A stretch of DNA of 64,000 nucleotides from Ancylobacter sonchi (lineage in GTDB: Bacteria > Pseudomonadota > Alphaproteobacteria > Rhizobiales > Xanthobacteraceae), in the NCBI RefSeq assembly GCF_018390695.1, contig NZ_JAHBGF010000016.1, positions 496,001 to 560,000 of the forward strand, in the 5' to 3' direction. Of the stretch, positions 17,447 to 27,521 are shown one piece after another; within the stretch, counting starts at the first letter, position 1, and the number at the start of each line of letters is the position of its first letter. The position numbers and the translations under genes were made by a program. The notes beneath the pieces are model-generated. The model searched no databases and was not told the DNA's origin. It saw only the letters and a program-made list of their open reading frames with translations.

Positions 17447-18526
17447 TCAGGCGGCCTGCGGCAATAACCATGCATGCCGCGAATCCCAACTCAGCTTCAC
17501 CCGGCGGCCGGGCACGAGGTCGAGCGCTTCGATCTCGTGCTGCTGCTTCTGCACGCGGAATTCCGTGCCGCCCTCGATCTCGACGAACACGGTCTGCGTC
17601 GAGCCGACGAATTCGAGCCCGAGCACGGTCCCCGCGATGCCCGGCCCTTCGATGTCAGCCGCTAGGGCAATGCGGTCGGCGGCGATCACGAAGTCGCCGC
17701 GACTGCCTTCCGGGCGCGCGGCGTCGGCCGGCACGCGGAAATCGCCGAGCGCGCTGCCGATCTCCAGCTGGCCGTCCGCACCGCCGCGCACCTCGCCGCG
17801 GATCAGGTTGTTCATGCCCATGAACTCGGCCACGAAGGCGTTGGCCGGCGCGCGATAGACGTCCTGCGGCCGCCCGACCTGCTGGATGTGCCCCTCGCTC
17901 ATGATGACGATGCGATCGGCGAGCGCGAAGGCTTCCGACTGGGCATGCGTCACATAGACGAAGGTGATGCCGAGCTCGCGGTGCAGCCGTGACAGCTCGG
18001 TCTGCATGCGCACGCGCAGATGCGCGTCGAGCGCCGAGAGCGGCTCGTCGAGCAGCAGCACCGAGGGTTCCGTCACCAGCGCGCGGGCGATGGCGACGCG
18101 CTGGCGCTGGCCGCCGGACAATTGGGCGATGTTGCGTTCCGCCATGCCGGCGAGGCCGAGCCGGTCGAGCCAGTCGAGCGCGCGCTTGCGCCGCTCGGCC
18201 GCGCCGACCTTCTGCATGCGCAGCGGGAAGGCGACGTTCTCGGCCACGGTGAGGAACGGGAACAAAGCGAGGCTCTGCCACACCATCGGCGTGTTGCGCT
18301 GGAAGGCGGGCACGCCGCGCATGCTGTCGCCGCCGATACGGATTTCGCCGCCGGTCGGCTCGTCCAGCCCGGCGATCAGCCGCAGCGTGGTGGACTTGCC
18401 GCAGCCGGACGGGCCCATGATGGCGATGAACTCGCCGGCGTCGATGTCGAGATCGATCGACTTGACGGCGTGGTGGTCGGGGTAGCGCTTGTCGAGCTTG
18501 TCGAGCGCGATATAGGGCGTCGGCAT
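17447..18526 (-). CDS. Spermidine/putrescine-type ABC transporter ATPase
   Basis: 359 residues from the ATG at 18526. Walker A is GPSGCGKST at residues 38-46, the signature LSGGQRQR is near 137, Walker B with LLLDEPLSALD near 158, and the switch His is in YVTHAQSEA. A C-terminal TOBE domain follows, typical of PotA/FbpC-type ATPases. It powers import through the two permeases directly upstream (14-bp gap). The chemistry is ATP-driven uptake at the inner membrane. The substrate is probably a cationic or nitrogenous compound. Confidence 0.92.
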   Translation of the reverse strand: MPTPYIALDKLDKRYPDHHAVKSIDLDIDAGEFIAIMGPSGCGKSTTLRLIAGLDEPTGGEIRIGGDSMRGVPAFQRNTPMVWQSLALFPFLTVAENVAFPLRMQKVGAAERRKRALDWLDRLGLAGMAERNIAQLSGGQRQRVAIARALVTEPSVLLLDEPLSALDAHLRVRMQTELSRLHRELGITFVYVTHAQSEAFALADRIVIMSEGHIQQVGRPQDVYRAPANAFVAEFMGMNNLIRGEVRGGADGQLEIGSALGDFRVPADAARPEGSRGDFVIAADRIALAADIEGPGIAGTVLGLEFVGSTQTVFVEIEGGTEFRVQKQQHEIEALDLVPGRRVKLSWDSRHAWLLPQAA

Positions 18527-18540
18527 CGGACTCTTCCTCG

Positions 18541-19353
18541 TCAGGATGTGGGGTTGCGGCGTCCGGCGCGGACACCGGTGAAACGCTGGGCGAGCAGCAC
18601 CAGCGCCACGCTGACGACCAGCACCACCGTGCCGACCGCGTTGATCTTCGGGTTCACCTGTCCCTGCAGCAGGTTGAGGATGCGCACCGGCAGCGTCTCG
18701 TGCACGCCGCCGACGAACCAGGCGATGAGGAACTCGTCGAACGACACCGCCGCCGACAGGAAGAACGAGGCGATCAGCGCCGGCTTGCAGAACGGCAGCA
18801 CGACATGGATGAGCGCCGCCGCCGGCGAGGCGCCGAGGTTCCACGCCGCCGGCTCGAGGTCGCGGCTGAGATCGTTGAGGCGCAGGCGGATGATCGCCAT
18901 CGAGAAGGAGGTGGCGATGGCGACATGGCAGGCCATGATGGTCTCCAGCCGCCCGAACAGCCCGAGGCGGGACAGGAAGGCGAGCATCGCCATGCCGAGG
19001 ATGGTGGCCGGTACCGCCGGTGGCACCGCCACCAGGAGCACGAAGGGCAGCTTGAGCTGGAAGCGGTAGCGGAAGTCGATATAGGCCGCCGCGAAACCGA
19101 GCACCGTCGAGGCGATCGCCGTCCCCAGCCCGACCAGCACGCTGTTGACGAAGGCATCGCGGATCATCGGGTCGTCGAGGATGGCACGGTGCCATTCCAG
19201 GCTGAAGCCGCCCCACGGAATGGTGGGGAAGCGGTTGGCGTCGAAGGAGAACACCACGATGACCAGCATCGGCGTGGCGATGAACAGGAAGAGCGCGCCG
19301 AGAAAACCATATTGCGCGAGGCGCGACAGCCGGGTGGCGAGGGGGCGGTTCAT
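18541..19353 (-). CDS. ABC transporter permease, PotC type
   Basis: 270 residues with about six membrane segments. The EAA-type loop is around 180-195 (EPAAWNLGASPAAALIHVVLP). The start codon overlaps the stop of the other permease (ATGA), indicating coupling. It pairs with the PotB-type permease to form the import channel. No unusual residues noted. Confidence 0.9.
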   Translation of the reverse strand: MNRPLATRLSRLAQYGFLGALFLFIATPMLVIVVFSFDANRFPTIPWGGFSLEWHRAILDDPMIRDAFVNSVLVGLGTAIASTVLGFAAAYIDFRYRFQLKLPFVLLVAVPPAVPATILGMAMLAFLSRLGLFGRLETIMACHVAIATSFSMAIIRLRLNDLSRDLEPAAWNLGASPAAALIHVVLPFCKPALIASFFLSAAVSFDEFLIAWFVGGVHETLPVRILNLLQGQVNPKINAVGTVVLVVSVALVLLAQRFTGVRAGRRNPTS

Positions 19354-20279
19354 CGCGCGGCCCCCCGTCGGGCGGTGCGGCCGGACGACAGCCACTGGCC
19401 GATCCCCAGCACCAGCGCCAGCATTACCAGCATGGCGACGCCGATCACCGAGGCGCGCGGCCATTGCGAGCCGGACTTCACCGTGTCGACGATCAGGATG
19501 GACAGCGTCGGCGGCTTGGAGCCGGTCATGAACAGCGGGCTGACATAGTCGCCGAAGGCGAGCAGGAAGCTCGTCGTCGCCGACAGCATGATGGCGGGAC
19601 GCACCGACGGCGCGATGACATGCATGATCACCCGCGCCCGCCGGCAGCCGAGATTCTCCGCCGCCTCGATGAGGGTGCGGTCGATGCCGGCCATGGCGAA
19701 GACCAGGATCAGCACGGCGATCGGCAGCGTCAGGGTGAGCAGCCCGACCTGCAGCGAGAAGGCGCCGCCGAGCAGCGGCAGCGGCCCGACGCCCGTGAGC
19801 CCGAGCAGGGCATTGATCATGCCCTCCGGGCTCAGCACGATCTGCCAGGCATAGATGCGCAGCATGTAGCTGGAGAACACCGGCACCACGAGGAAGGCGA
19901 CCACGAGGTCGCGCATCCGCGGGCTCAGCCGGAAGGCGATGGTGTAGGCGGCGGGAAAGGCCAGCGCCACCGCCAGCACGGTCGTGGTGCCGGCCACCGC
20001 GAAGGTATGGACGAGGGCGCGCTGGAAGGTGGCGGAGAACAGGATCCGCGACCAGTTGTCGAGGACGAAGGCGGGCTCCAGCCGGAACGCCTTCACCTGC
20101 CAGAAGGTCACGACGACCAGGAACACCAGCGGCGCGGCGAAGAACACCGCCTGCCACAGCAGGACGGGCAGGCCCAGCACGGCCGGCAGCACGGCGGGAG
20201 ATCCCGCCATGCGTGGCCGTCCCAGCCAGGACCAGCGCGACAGGGCGCTGGCACGCGTCGTCACGGAGGCGGCCGTCAT
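19350..20279 (-). CDS. ABC transporter permease, PotB type
   Basis: 309 residues with six or seven hydrophobic segments and an EAA loop near 215-235 (EAAENLGCRRARVIMHVIAP). It lies 27 bp after the solute-binding protein gene and overlaps the PotC-type permease by 4 bp. It is the second gene of the operon. The N-terminal ~30 residues are polar and cytoplasmic. Confidence 0.9.
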   Translation of the reverse strand: MTAASVTTRASALSRWSWLGRPRMAGSPAVLPAVLGLPVLLWQAVFFAAPLVFLVVVTFWQVKAFRLEPAFVLDNWSRILFSATFQRALVHTFAVAGTTTVLAVALAFPAAYTIAFRLSPRMRDLVVAFLVVPVFSSYMLRIYAWQIVLSPEGMINALLGLTGVGPLPLLGGAFSLQVGLLTLTLPIAVLILVFAMAGIDRTLIEAAENLGCRRARVIMHVIAPSVRPAIMLSATTSFLLAFGDYVSPLFMTGSKPPTLSILIVDTVKSGSQWPRASVIGVAMLVMLALVLGIGQWLSSGRTARRGAAR

Positions 20280-20306
20280 GGCTTGGCTCCTTCCTTGGCG
20301 ATGGGG

Positions 20307-21437
20307 TCAGAGGCTCTTGAACTCGCTCCAGGCGTCGTTCCAGTCGGAGATTTCCTGCTGCTTGGGCAGCTGGCGGAACTGGATCTTCTTCGCCTTGTAC
20401 TCGTCCATGACGTTCGGGCCGGTCAGCGTCATGCGCAGGATCTCGGCGTCCTTCGGCATGGTCTGGTTGAGCAGCTTCCAGCCGGGGATGGACGGGATCG
20501 ACTTCTTGTTGTCGACCTTGGTCGCCATCTTCACCTGGCCCTCGGGCGAGGTGGTGTACTGGATGAACTTGCGGGCGAGATCGCGCTTGGGCGTGCCCTT
20601 TACGATGGACAGCGATTCCGTCCACTGCAGGCCGCCTTCCTCCGGGATGATGGTGTCGACCGGCACGCCGTTCATGCGCAGGCCGAGGGTGATCCACTCG
20701 CCGATGCCGGGCACCAGCTGGGCGCGGCCATTGGTGAGCGAGGAGAAGATGTCGGCGATGGTGTAGAAGCCGGACGCCTGCGGCTTCAGCGTGAACAGCT
20801 TCTGCTTCACCGCCTCGAAATGCGCCTCGTCGATGTCGAAGGGCGGGCGGTTGCCGTTGGCGAGGCTGATCGAGCCGATGGAGGGCAGGTACCAGTCGAA
20901 GAAGCCGACCTTGCCCTTGGCCTTGTCGCTCCACAGCGCGGCGTAGGAGGCGACCTCCTTCGGGGTGAACTCCTTGGTGTTGTAGGACAGGCCGAGATAG
21001 CCGAAATCGGTCATCACGCCGTAGAGCTTGCCGTCGAACCAGTGCAGCGGGAACTGCTGGAACTCCGGCCAGTAGTCCTTCAGCGGGTAGTCGGCCGGGT
21101 CGAGCTCTTCGATGAAGTCGGCTGCATGCAGCAAGTGCATGTACTCGGCGTCGGCCAGCACCACGTCGAAGGAGCCGGGCGGCGACTGGTTGATGACGGC
21201 GAGCATCTGGTCGCCGCCGACATATTCCTTGATGCGGATCTTGACGCCGTTCTCCTTCTCGAACTGCTCGACGAGATAGGGATCGGCATTGCCCGGCCAG
21301 GAGAGATAGTTGAGCACCTTGGGATCGTCAGCCTGGGCCGACGACCAGCGCGAGGTAGCGGCGAGGGCGCCGGCGGCGACGCCGGCCTTGAGGAAGGAGC
21401 GGCGACTGATGTCACCGGCGAGGAAGGGAGTGCGCAT
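20307..21437 (-). CDS. ABC transporter substrate-binding protein, PotD type
   Basis: 376 residues from the ATG at 21437; a more upstream ATG at 21470 lies inside the palindromic operator and is unlikely. The N-terminus has a twin-arginine motif (SRRSFLK, Arg12-Arg13) and a hydrophobic stretch ending near AQA, so export by Tat is likely. The mature protein begins DDPKVLNYLSWPG, as in polyamine-binding proteins. It is the first gene of the transporter-deaminase-regulator-reductase operon. The ligand may be a polyamine-like or other nitrogenous compound destined for the deaminase. Confidence 0.9.
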   Translation of the reverse strand: MRTPFLAGDISRRSFLKAGVAAGALAATSRWSSAQADDPKVLNYLSWPGNADPYLVEQFEKENGVKIRIKEYVGGDQMLAVINQSPPGSFDVVLADAEYMHLLHAADFIEELDPADYPLKDYWPEFQQFPLHWFDGKLYGVMTDFGYLGLSYNTKEFTPKEVASYAALWSDKAKGKVGFFDWYLPSIGSISLANGNRPPFDIDEAHFEAVKQKLFTLKPQASGFYTIADIFSSLTNGRAQLVPGIGEWITLGLRMNGVPVDTIIPEEGGLQWTESLSIVKGTPKRDLARKFIQYTTSPEGQVKMATKVDNKKSIPSIPGWKLLNQTMPKDAEILRMTLTGPNVMDEYKAKKIQFRQLPKQQEISDWNDAWSEFKSL

Positions 21438-21835
21438 CGGGTCTGTTCCTGCTTCTGGGTTATATCGCATGCATCAAGTGCATACGATATCAAAAGCAAG
21501 TCGTGTGCCAAATGTCGCGCCGGGGCAGTTGGGTTTGAAATCAGATACTTACGAAACGCAGCGATTTCGCCGCCCGCGCCCATGCTGTCGCAAATGACGG
21601 CGCCTCGATCAAAATGTGTGCAATAAGTGCGTGCAATCTATGCTGTCCTGAATGACGTTCCAGGTGCGACGATGCATGCCTTTCGGCTTTCGGAGCTGGC
21701 TCCCGTCGCTGGCGGACGGGCGCGCTGCGGGGCATCGCGGCGCGGCGAGCGGAAATCCGGCCGCTCATGCACGGCACATCGCGCCGACGGAGCGACGGTA
21801 AACCGGAACAGAGGGCTATCTGGGGAGAAGCATAT
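21438..21835. other. Promoter-bearing gap before the PotD-type operon
   Basis: 398 bp between tRNA-Ser and the solute-binding gene. It contains the 12-bp-arm inverted repeat at 21462-21490 and, further up, two GTGCAAT direct repeats at 21618 and 21631. I see no credible gene in it. Confidence 0.5.
21462..21490. promoter_or_regulatory. Operator-like palindrome before the PotD-type operon
   Basis: ATATCGCATGCA and TGCATACGATAT are separated by 5 bp (TCAAG); 11 of 12 arm positions pair. It ends 25 bp upstream of the start of the solute-binding protein gene. FCD-type GntR regulators bind inverted repeats of this kind, and one is encoded in the operon at 16040-16813. Confidence 0.55.
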
Positions 21836-21925
<90 letters not shown>

Positions 21926-22053
21926 GCGCACGGGACGCGACGGCGGCCGCCGCGTCGTGGAGCGCAGGCTCAATAACCGAGGAGTCGGTCAGGCACAAGA
22001 CCCGTGCCGACAGGAAGTGGATCGCGCCCTTGGCAATCCACTCCGGCCGATGT

Positions 22054-22380
22054 TCAGCGGCGCGAGGCCGAGCTGCACAGCCAGGCGAGCGCCGCACCGG
22101 CGATGCCGGCGGCGAGAATCAGCGCGACCGGATGCCGGCCGGCATGGTGCGTCAGTTCCTGCATGCTGCGCCCATAGGCCGAGCGGCCGAACTCGAGCGC
22201 GTCGTCGGCGAGATGCCCGGCCTGCCCCCGTGCGCGCTGGCCGATCGCCACCGCATCGTCGTAGAGATCGTCGAACTGGGCGGCGGACTGGCGGCGGGCG
22301 CCGCCGGCGACGCTGCGCAGCCGGCCGCCAACCTCGTCCGCCAGCTCGCGGGCTGCTCCGGTAATGCGATTCCTGTTCAT
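22054..22380 (-). CDS. CsbD-like protein with C-terminal membrane anchor
   Basis: 108 residues from the ATG at 22380. The N-terminus (MNRNRITGAARELADEVGG) resembles the CsbD stress-protein motif, followed by a charged helical section and one hydrophobic segment at about 84-102. Such small anchored proteins are often general-stress induced, but the function is not established. An upstream in-frame ATG at 22425 gives an unlikely Arg-rich extension. It is divergent from rplU. Confidence 0.6.
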   Translation of the reverse strand: MNRNRITGAARELADEVGGRLRSVAGGARRQSAAQFDDLYDDAVAIGQRARGQAGHLADDALEFGRSAYGRSMQELTHHAGRHPVALILAAGIAGAALAWLCSSASRR

Positions 22381-22557
22381 CTCGTCCTCGCTGTCTCGAC
22401 GGCCGGAAACGCGCCGGGCCGTCATCCGGGGTGGTAACGCCGCGGCGCGGCGAAAAGTTCATGGCGGCGAGAGGTTCATGCCGGTGAAGGGCTGGTGGTA
22501 AAGAGTTCGGCTCGCCTCGGCTACCGCCATCCGCTCCGTTTTGCGCGCCGGAAAACC

Positions 22558-22586
22558 TTGACTCGATCCGGCCCAGCCCCTATAGG
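22558..22586 (+). promoter_or_regulatory. Likely housekeeping promoter of rplU-rpmA
   Basis: TTGACT at 22558-22563 and TATAGG at 22581-22586 with a 17-bp spacer, about 108 bp upstream of the rplU start. The match to the sigma-70-type consensus and the position support it. Confidence 0.55.
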
Positions 22587-22693
22587 CGCTGCCTTGGCGC
22601 GAAATGGGTTCGTGCCATGATCCGTAGCCGACCGAAAGAAGCCGGTCACGTGCCGCAAGGCGCGCAGTCCGGGCTCGAACGAAAGGACATAAC

Positions 22694-23002
22694 ATGTTCG
22701 CGGTCATCAAGACGGGTGGCAAGCAGTATCGCGTTGCCGCCGATCAGGTCGTCACCCTCGGCAAGATCGAAGCCGAAGACGGTGCGACCGTCACCTTCCC
22801 GGTGCTGATGCTCGGCGGCGATGCCCCGAAGGTCGGCGCTCCGCTGGTCGAGGGTGCTTCCGTCACCGCCGAAGTGGTCAAGCAGACCCGCGGCGACAAG
22901 GTCATTGCGTTCAAGAAGCGCCGCCGGCAGAATTCGCGCCGCAAGATCGGCCACCGGCAGGACTTCACCGTGGTCCGTATCACCGCCATCACTGGCGCCT
23001 GA
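22694..23002 (+). CDS. rplU: 50S ribosomal protein L21
   Basis: 102 residues, full length. It begins [14 protein letters not shown] and has the Lys/Arg-rich [18 protein letters not shown] segment that contacts 23S rRNA. It is followed by rpmA with a 28-bp gap, the conserved bacterial order. An AAAGGA ribosome site is present. Confidence 0.98.
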   Translation: MFAVIKTGGKQYRVAADQVVTLGKIEAEDGATVTFPVLMLGGDAPKVGAPLVEGASVTAEVVKQTRGDKVIAFKKRRRQNSRRKIGHRQDFTVVRITAITGA

Positions 23003-23030
23003 GACCGCAAGCAGGATTTAGGAGAGCACC

Positions 23031-23300
23031 ATGGCTCATAAAAAAGCAGGCGGTTCCTCGCGCAACGGTCGTGATTCGGCCGGCCGTCGTCTCGGCGTGA
23101 AGAAGTTCGGTGGCGAAGCCGTCATTTCCGGCAACATCATTCTGCGTCAGCGCGGCACCAAGTGGCATCCCGGCACCAATGTCGGCATGGGCAAGGATCA
23201 CACCCTTTTCGCCCTCGTCGAAGGCCGCGTCGAGTTCCGCAATAAAGCCAATGACCGAACCTACGTATCCGTGATTCCGGCCGCCGAGGCCGCCGAATAA
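23031..23300 (+). CDS. rpmA: 50S ribosomal protein L27
   Basis: 89 residues. It starts [20 protein letters not shown], the N-terminal tail that reaches the peptidyl-transferase centre, and includes the [10 protein letters not shown] motif. It is co-transcribed with rplU. No N-terminal cleavable extension is present, as expected outside Firmicutes. Confidence 0.98.
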   Translation: MAHKKAGGSSRNGRDSAGRRLGVKKFGGEAVISGNIILRQRGTKWHPGTNVGMGKDHTLFALVEGRVEFRNKANDRTYVSVIPAAEAAE

Positions 23301-23302
23301 AG

Positions 23303-23330
23303 CCGGTGAGGTTTCTTGAAATCCCACCGG
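23303..23330 (+). terminator. Hairpin after rpmA
   Basis: CCGGTGAGGTTTC pairs with GAAATCCCACCGG with two mismatches and a 2-nt gap, directly after the rpmA stop. A second GACCGGT lies just downstream. There is no T-tract, so it may attenuate rather than end transcription. Confidence 0.35.
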
Positions 23331-23440
23331 TCTCGCCCGACCGGTAGGATTTCTGGAGCCACCGTCCATGCTCCGGGTGCCCGAAGGGGAGGCGAGGAAG
23401 ACCGCCTCCCCTTCGTCGTTCCACGCACCAGGAGCCAGCC

Positions 23441-24088
23441 ATGACCATCGTCGAAGCGACCCTCGGGTCCGCCCTTGCCGAGAGCAGTACCGCCGTCCTC
23501 GAGACCGGCCGCCTCTTTCTGCGCGCCCCGCGAATCGAGGACATGGCCTGGATCGCCGAGCTCGCCGACAACCGGCGCATAGCCGAGATGACGTCGAACA
23601 TTCCGCATCCCTATGGCATGGCGGATGCCGCGGCCTTCGTCGCCAACCTGCCGGCCGGGCCGGATTGCGCGACCTTCGCGATGTTCATGAAGAATGACGG
23701 CTCCAACCCGCTCGGCCCGCCGATCCCGATCGGCATGTGCGGCTTTTCCCCGCGCGACGAGGCGGTGCCGGAGATCGGTTACTGGGTGGGCGAGCCCTAT
23801 TGGGGCTACGGCTATGCGACGGAGGCGACGCGGGCGCTGCTCGACCATGCCTTCGAGGACCTCAACCTGCCGGCGCTCAACGCGGCGGCGCGCGTGGTCA
23901 ACCCGTCCTCGCGGCGGGTGCTTGAGAAGTGCGGCTTCCAGTGGACGGGTGTCGGGCTGACGCGGGTGCGCGCGATCGGTGCCTCGGTTCCCGTCGACCG
24001 GTTCCGCCTCGAAAAGCGGCTATGGGCCTCGCTGCGTTCCTGGGGCGCTACCGCCTCGGCGACCCGGCACGTGCAAATAACGCATTGA
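23441..24088 (+). CDS. GNAT family N-acetyltransferase (RimJ/RimL type)
   Basis: 215 residues. The acetyl-CoA-binding region is visible at GYWVGEPYWGYGYATEATRALLDHAF (about 111-136), followed by NPSSRRVLEKCGF, the usual RimJ/L-type ending. It sits between rpmA and obgE, an arrangement shared by many alphaproteobacteria. The substrate may be a protein N-terminus or a small amine and is not known. Confidence 0.88.
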   Translation: MTIVEATLGSALAESSTAVLETGRLFLRAPRIEDMAWIAELADNRRIAEMTSNIPHPYGMADAAAFVANLPAGPDCATFAMFMKNDGSNPLGPPIPIGMCGFSPRDEAVPEIGYWVGEPYWGYGYATEATRALLDHAFEDLNLPALNAAARVVNPSSRRVLEKCGFQWTGVGLTRVRAIGASVPVDRFRLEKRLWASLRSWGATASATRHVQITH

Positions 24089-24128
24089 GCGCGCCGCAAT
24101 CGCGGTCGTGATTTGCTATGATCACATC

Positions 24129-24158
24129 CTCCCCGCTCCGGTTTGCCGGAGCGGGGAG
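24129..24158. terminator. Strong hairpin between the GNAT gene and obgE
   Basis: A perfect 13-bp stem (CTCCCCGCTCCGG with its complement) and a TTTG loop, 40 bp before obgE. It lacks a T-tract on either strand, so it may end transcription with help or stabilise the upstream mRNA. Confidence 0.5.
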
Positions 24159-24192
24159 ACTCGTTCCGAACCGCGCTGATCCGCCGAGCTGA

Positions 24193-25233
<1,041 letters not shown>

Positions 25234-25485
25234 CGCCGTCTCGCCGCCTGGCCGCCTGAACATCCATCTTCCCACGACCCCACGAGCGTCGTCCCCGGCG
25301 CCGGCGCGGCGAGCCACCATCAAGGGCCCGTCCCGCATCGGGAGCGCGCCGATCCGGTCCCTCCCCGTGTCCCGCTGGCCGGGCCATGGTTCGGGCGGCG
25401 AGGTCAGAAGCTGGATGGCGGGAAGACGGCAGGCATGCTTTGGCCTATAAGCCCGTCCTTTCATCGCCCGCCTGCGAGACCGCCA

Positions 25486-26673
25486 ATGTCCGCCGATTCG
25501 ACCCCTGCCGCCTCGACCCCCGCAATCCATTCCGCCGCCGGCCTGACGGGCGTGCCGCAGATCGCCTCCTTCCGCCGCATCGTGGTGAAGGTCGGCTCGG
25601 CGCTGCTGGTCGATAGCACACGCGGCCAGCTGCGCCATGCCTGGCTCGCCGCGCTGGCCGAGGATGTCGGCGCGCTGCACCGGGCCGGCAAGGAAGTGCT
25701 GGTGGTCTCGTCCGGCGCCATCGCGCTCGGCCGCAACCTGCTCAAGATGCCGAAGCGCCCGCTGAAGCTGGAGGAGAGCCAGGCGGCGGCGGCCATCGGC
25801 CAGATCGCGCTCGCCCGCGCCTGGTCGGAAGCGCTGGCGCATGAGGGCGTCACCGCCGGGCAGATCCTGCTCACGCTCGGCGATACCGAGGAGCGCCGCC
25901 GCTACCTCAATGCCCGCTCGACGCTGAACAAGCTGCTGGAGCTCAAGGCCGTTCCGGTGATCAATGAGAACGACACGGTGGCGACCTCGGAGATCCGCTA
26001 CGGCGACAATGACCGGCTCGCCGCCCGCGTCGCCGGCATGGCGAGCGCCGACCTCCTGATCCTGCTCTCCGACATCGATGGCCTCTACACCGCCCCGCCC
26101 AATGACGACCCGAACGCGGCGCTGATCCCGGTGGTGCCGCGCATCACCGCCGAGGTGGAGGCGATGGCGGGCGGCGCCGGCACCGAATTGTCGCGCGGCG
26201 GCATGAAGACCAAGATCGAGGCCGGCAAGATCGCCACCACGGCGGGCGCGCATATGGTGATCGGCTCTGGCAAGGTGAAGAACCCGATCCGCGCCATCGA
26301 GCATGGCGCGCGCTGCACCTGGTTCCTCGCCCCGGCCAATCCGGTGGCGTCGCGCAAGCGCTGGATCGCCGGCTCGCTGGAGCCGCGCGGCGTGCTGCAT
26401 CTCGACGCCGGCGCGGTGGCGGCGCTGCGGCGCGGCTCGTCGCTGCTGCCGGCGGGGGTGAAGAAGGTCGAGGGCGAATTCACCCGGGGCGACGCGGTGG
26501 TGCTGCGCGGCCCCGACGGCGCCGAGATCGGCCGCGGGCTGGTGGCCTATGACCACGACCACGCCGAGCGGATCAAGGGGCGGTCATCCGACGAGATCGT
26601 CGGGATCACCGGGTTCGAGGGACGCAGCGCCATGGTGCATCGGGATGATCTGGTGCTGGGCGGGGGTGGGTGA
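25486..26673 (+). CDS. proB: Glutamate 5-kinase with PUA domain
   Basis: 395 residues from the ATG at 25486. It phosphorylates L-glutamate with ATP, the first step to proline. The amino acid kinase domain (about 30-285) shows [42 protein letters not shown] and [15 protein letters not shown] domain occupies about 305-390. In related genomes proA usually follows; here an AT-rich orphan gene comes next. Confidence 0.95.
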   Translation: MSADSTPAASTPAIHSAAGLTGVPQIASFRRIVVKVGSALLVDSTRGQLRHAWLAALAEDVGALHRAGKEVLVVSSGAIALGRNLLKMPKRPLKLEESQAAAAIGQIALARAWSEALAHEGVTAGQILLTLGDTEERRRYLNARSTLNKLLELKAVPVINENDTVATSEIRYGDNDRLAARVAGMASADLLILLSDIDGLYTAPPNDDPNAALIPVVPRITAEVEAMAGGAGTELSRGGMKTKIEAGKIATTAGAHMVIGSGKVKNPIRAIEHGARCTWFLAPANPVASRKRWIAGSLEPRGVLHLDAGAVAALRRGSSLLPAGVKKVEGEFTRGDAVVLRGPDGAEIGRGLVAYDHDHAERIKGRSSDEIVGITGFEGRSAMVHRDDLVLGGGG

Positions 26674-26752
26674 GACTAGTTGGCGTTGAATAGGCTATTG
26701 TAGATGCTGTAAACGAGCTTCTATAACGTCATGCATAACTCTGGGGAGGCGC

Positions 26753-27295
26753 ATGGCAAAGCTCGCGGAAGCCTACCTTCATCTTAAACTCGTTTCAGTC
26801 CCAGACAATGTGGGCGAGCTTGGTGATCAGGTCATGCGCGACGCTGTGAAGGCAGCGTCTGGCGTTTACCAGTTTCCTGTAAGTGTGAGTGTTAGATTAG
26901 AGGAGGGGAGTCTAAAATATTGGACGTCTGTAGTCGGGAGGCTTTGTGTCGCGATTGCAGCATATCCGACTGTGAAAATGGGCATGGTAGAGCTTTATAA
27001 AGATGCAAAAATATTCGGATCTATAGTATCCGAACGTATGATGGTTGAGGTTCCCCCTGCATCTGTTGTTTATCGAATTGAGCGCCGAACTCAAGACTCG
27101 GGTCGTATCTATCGCCTTCACAAGCGTATCGATAAAATAGACAGATCGCGTAGCATGCTGAACGCATCTGCGGTGGAGGCCGAGCTTCGTTCAATTCAAG
27201 ATGAGTTAGATCGTATTGTTGGCGGATTAAGCGATGAGGATGCTGAATTTCTGATAAAAAATCTCAGTATTAATGCGAAACAAAACGCGATTTGA
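26753..27295 (+). CDS. Hypothetical protein, AT-rich orphan
   Basis: 180 residues, not recognised. Its base composition and codon use are far more AT-rich than every neighbour, including ATA, AAA and TTA codons that are rare elsewhere. The N-terminal half could form mixed alpha/beta structure with a moderately hydrophobic section near residues 58-95. The C-terminal third (about 115-175) is charged and helical, possibly coiled-coil. An AGGCGC-preceded ATG gives a plausible start. It lies alone between proB and a serine hydrolase, with no partner gene, integrase or flanking repeats seen. Horizontal acquisition is likely; the function is unknown. Confidence 0.75.
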   Translation: MAKLAEAYLHLKLVSVPDNVGELGDQVMRDAVKAASGVYQFPVSVSVRLEEGSLKYWTSVVGRLCVAIAAYPTVKMGMVELYKDAKIFGSIVSERMMVEVPPASVVYRIERRTQDSGRIYRLHKRIDKIDRSRSMLNASAVEAELRSIQDELDRIVGGLSDEDAEFLIKNLSINAKQNAI

Positions 27296-27521
27296 GGCAG
27301 ATAAAGCCGCGTTCAAAGAAGACCGATCAATTGTCTCTGATGGAGAGGGGGCATGATCGCGACGATGATCGAGATGGCAAGGTCGTCTATCAGAGTTCCG
27401 AGGTCGTAATGCCGACAACGTCACCGCGATTCACCTTAGCCGAACAAGGTACTCTCAATACGTGAAGCCCCTCTCCCCATCGTGACCCCACCACGCCTCC
27501 GATCCTCCTATCCTCCCCGGC

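Noticed and set aside
17447-19216. A longer start for the ABC ATPase, extending through the permease
   Set aside because: The extension is the permease read in another frame. The ATG at 18526 gives a normal ATPase N-terminus.
19464-21626. A 720-codon plus-strand frame opposite the PotB- and PotD-type genes
   Set aside because: The minus-strand genes have clear transporter motifs. The antisense product is His/Gly/Glu-rich filler, a common result of high GC.
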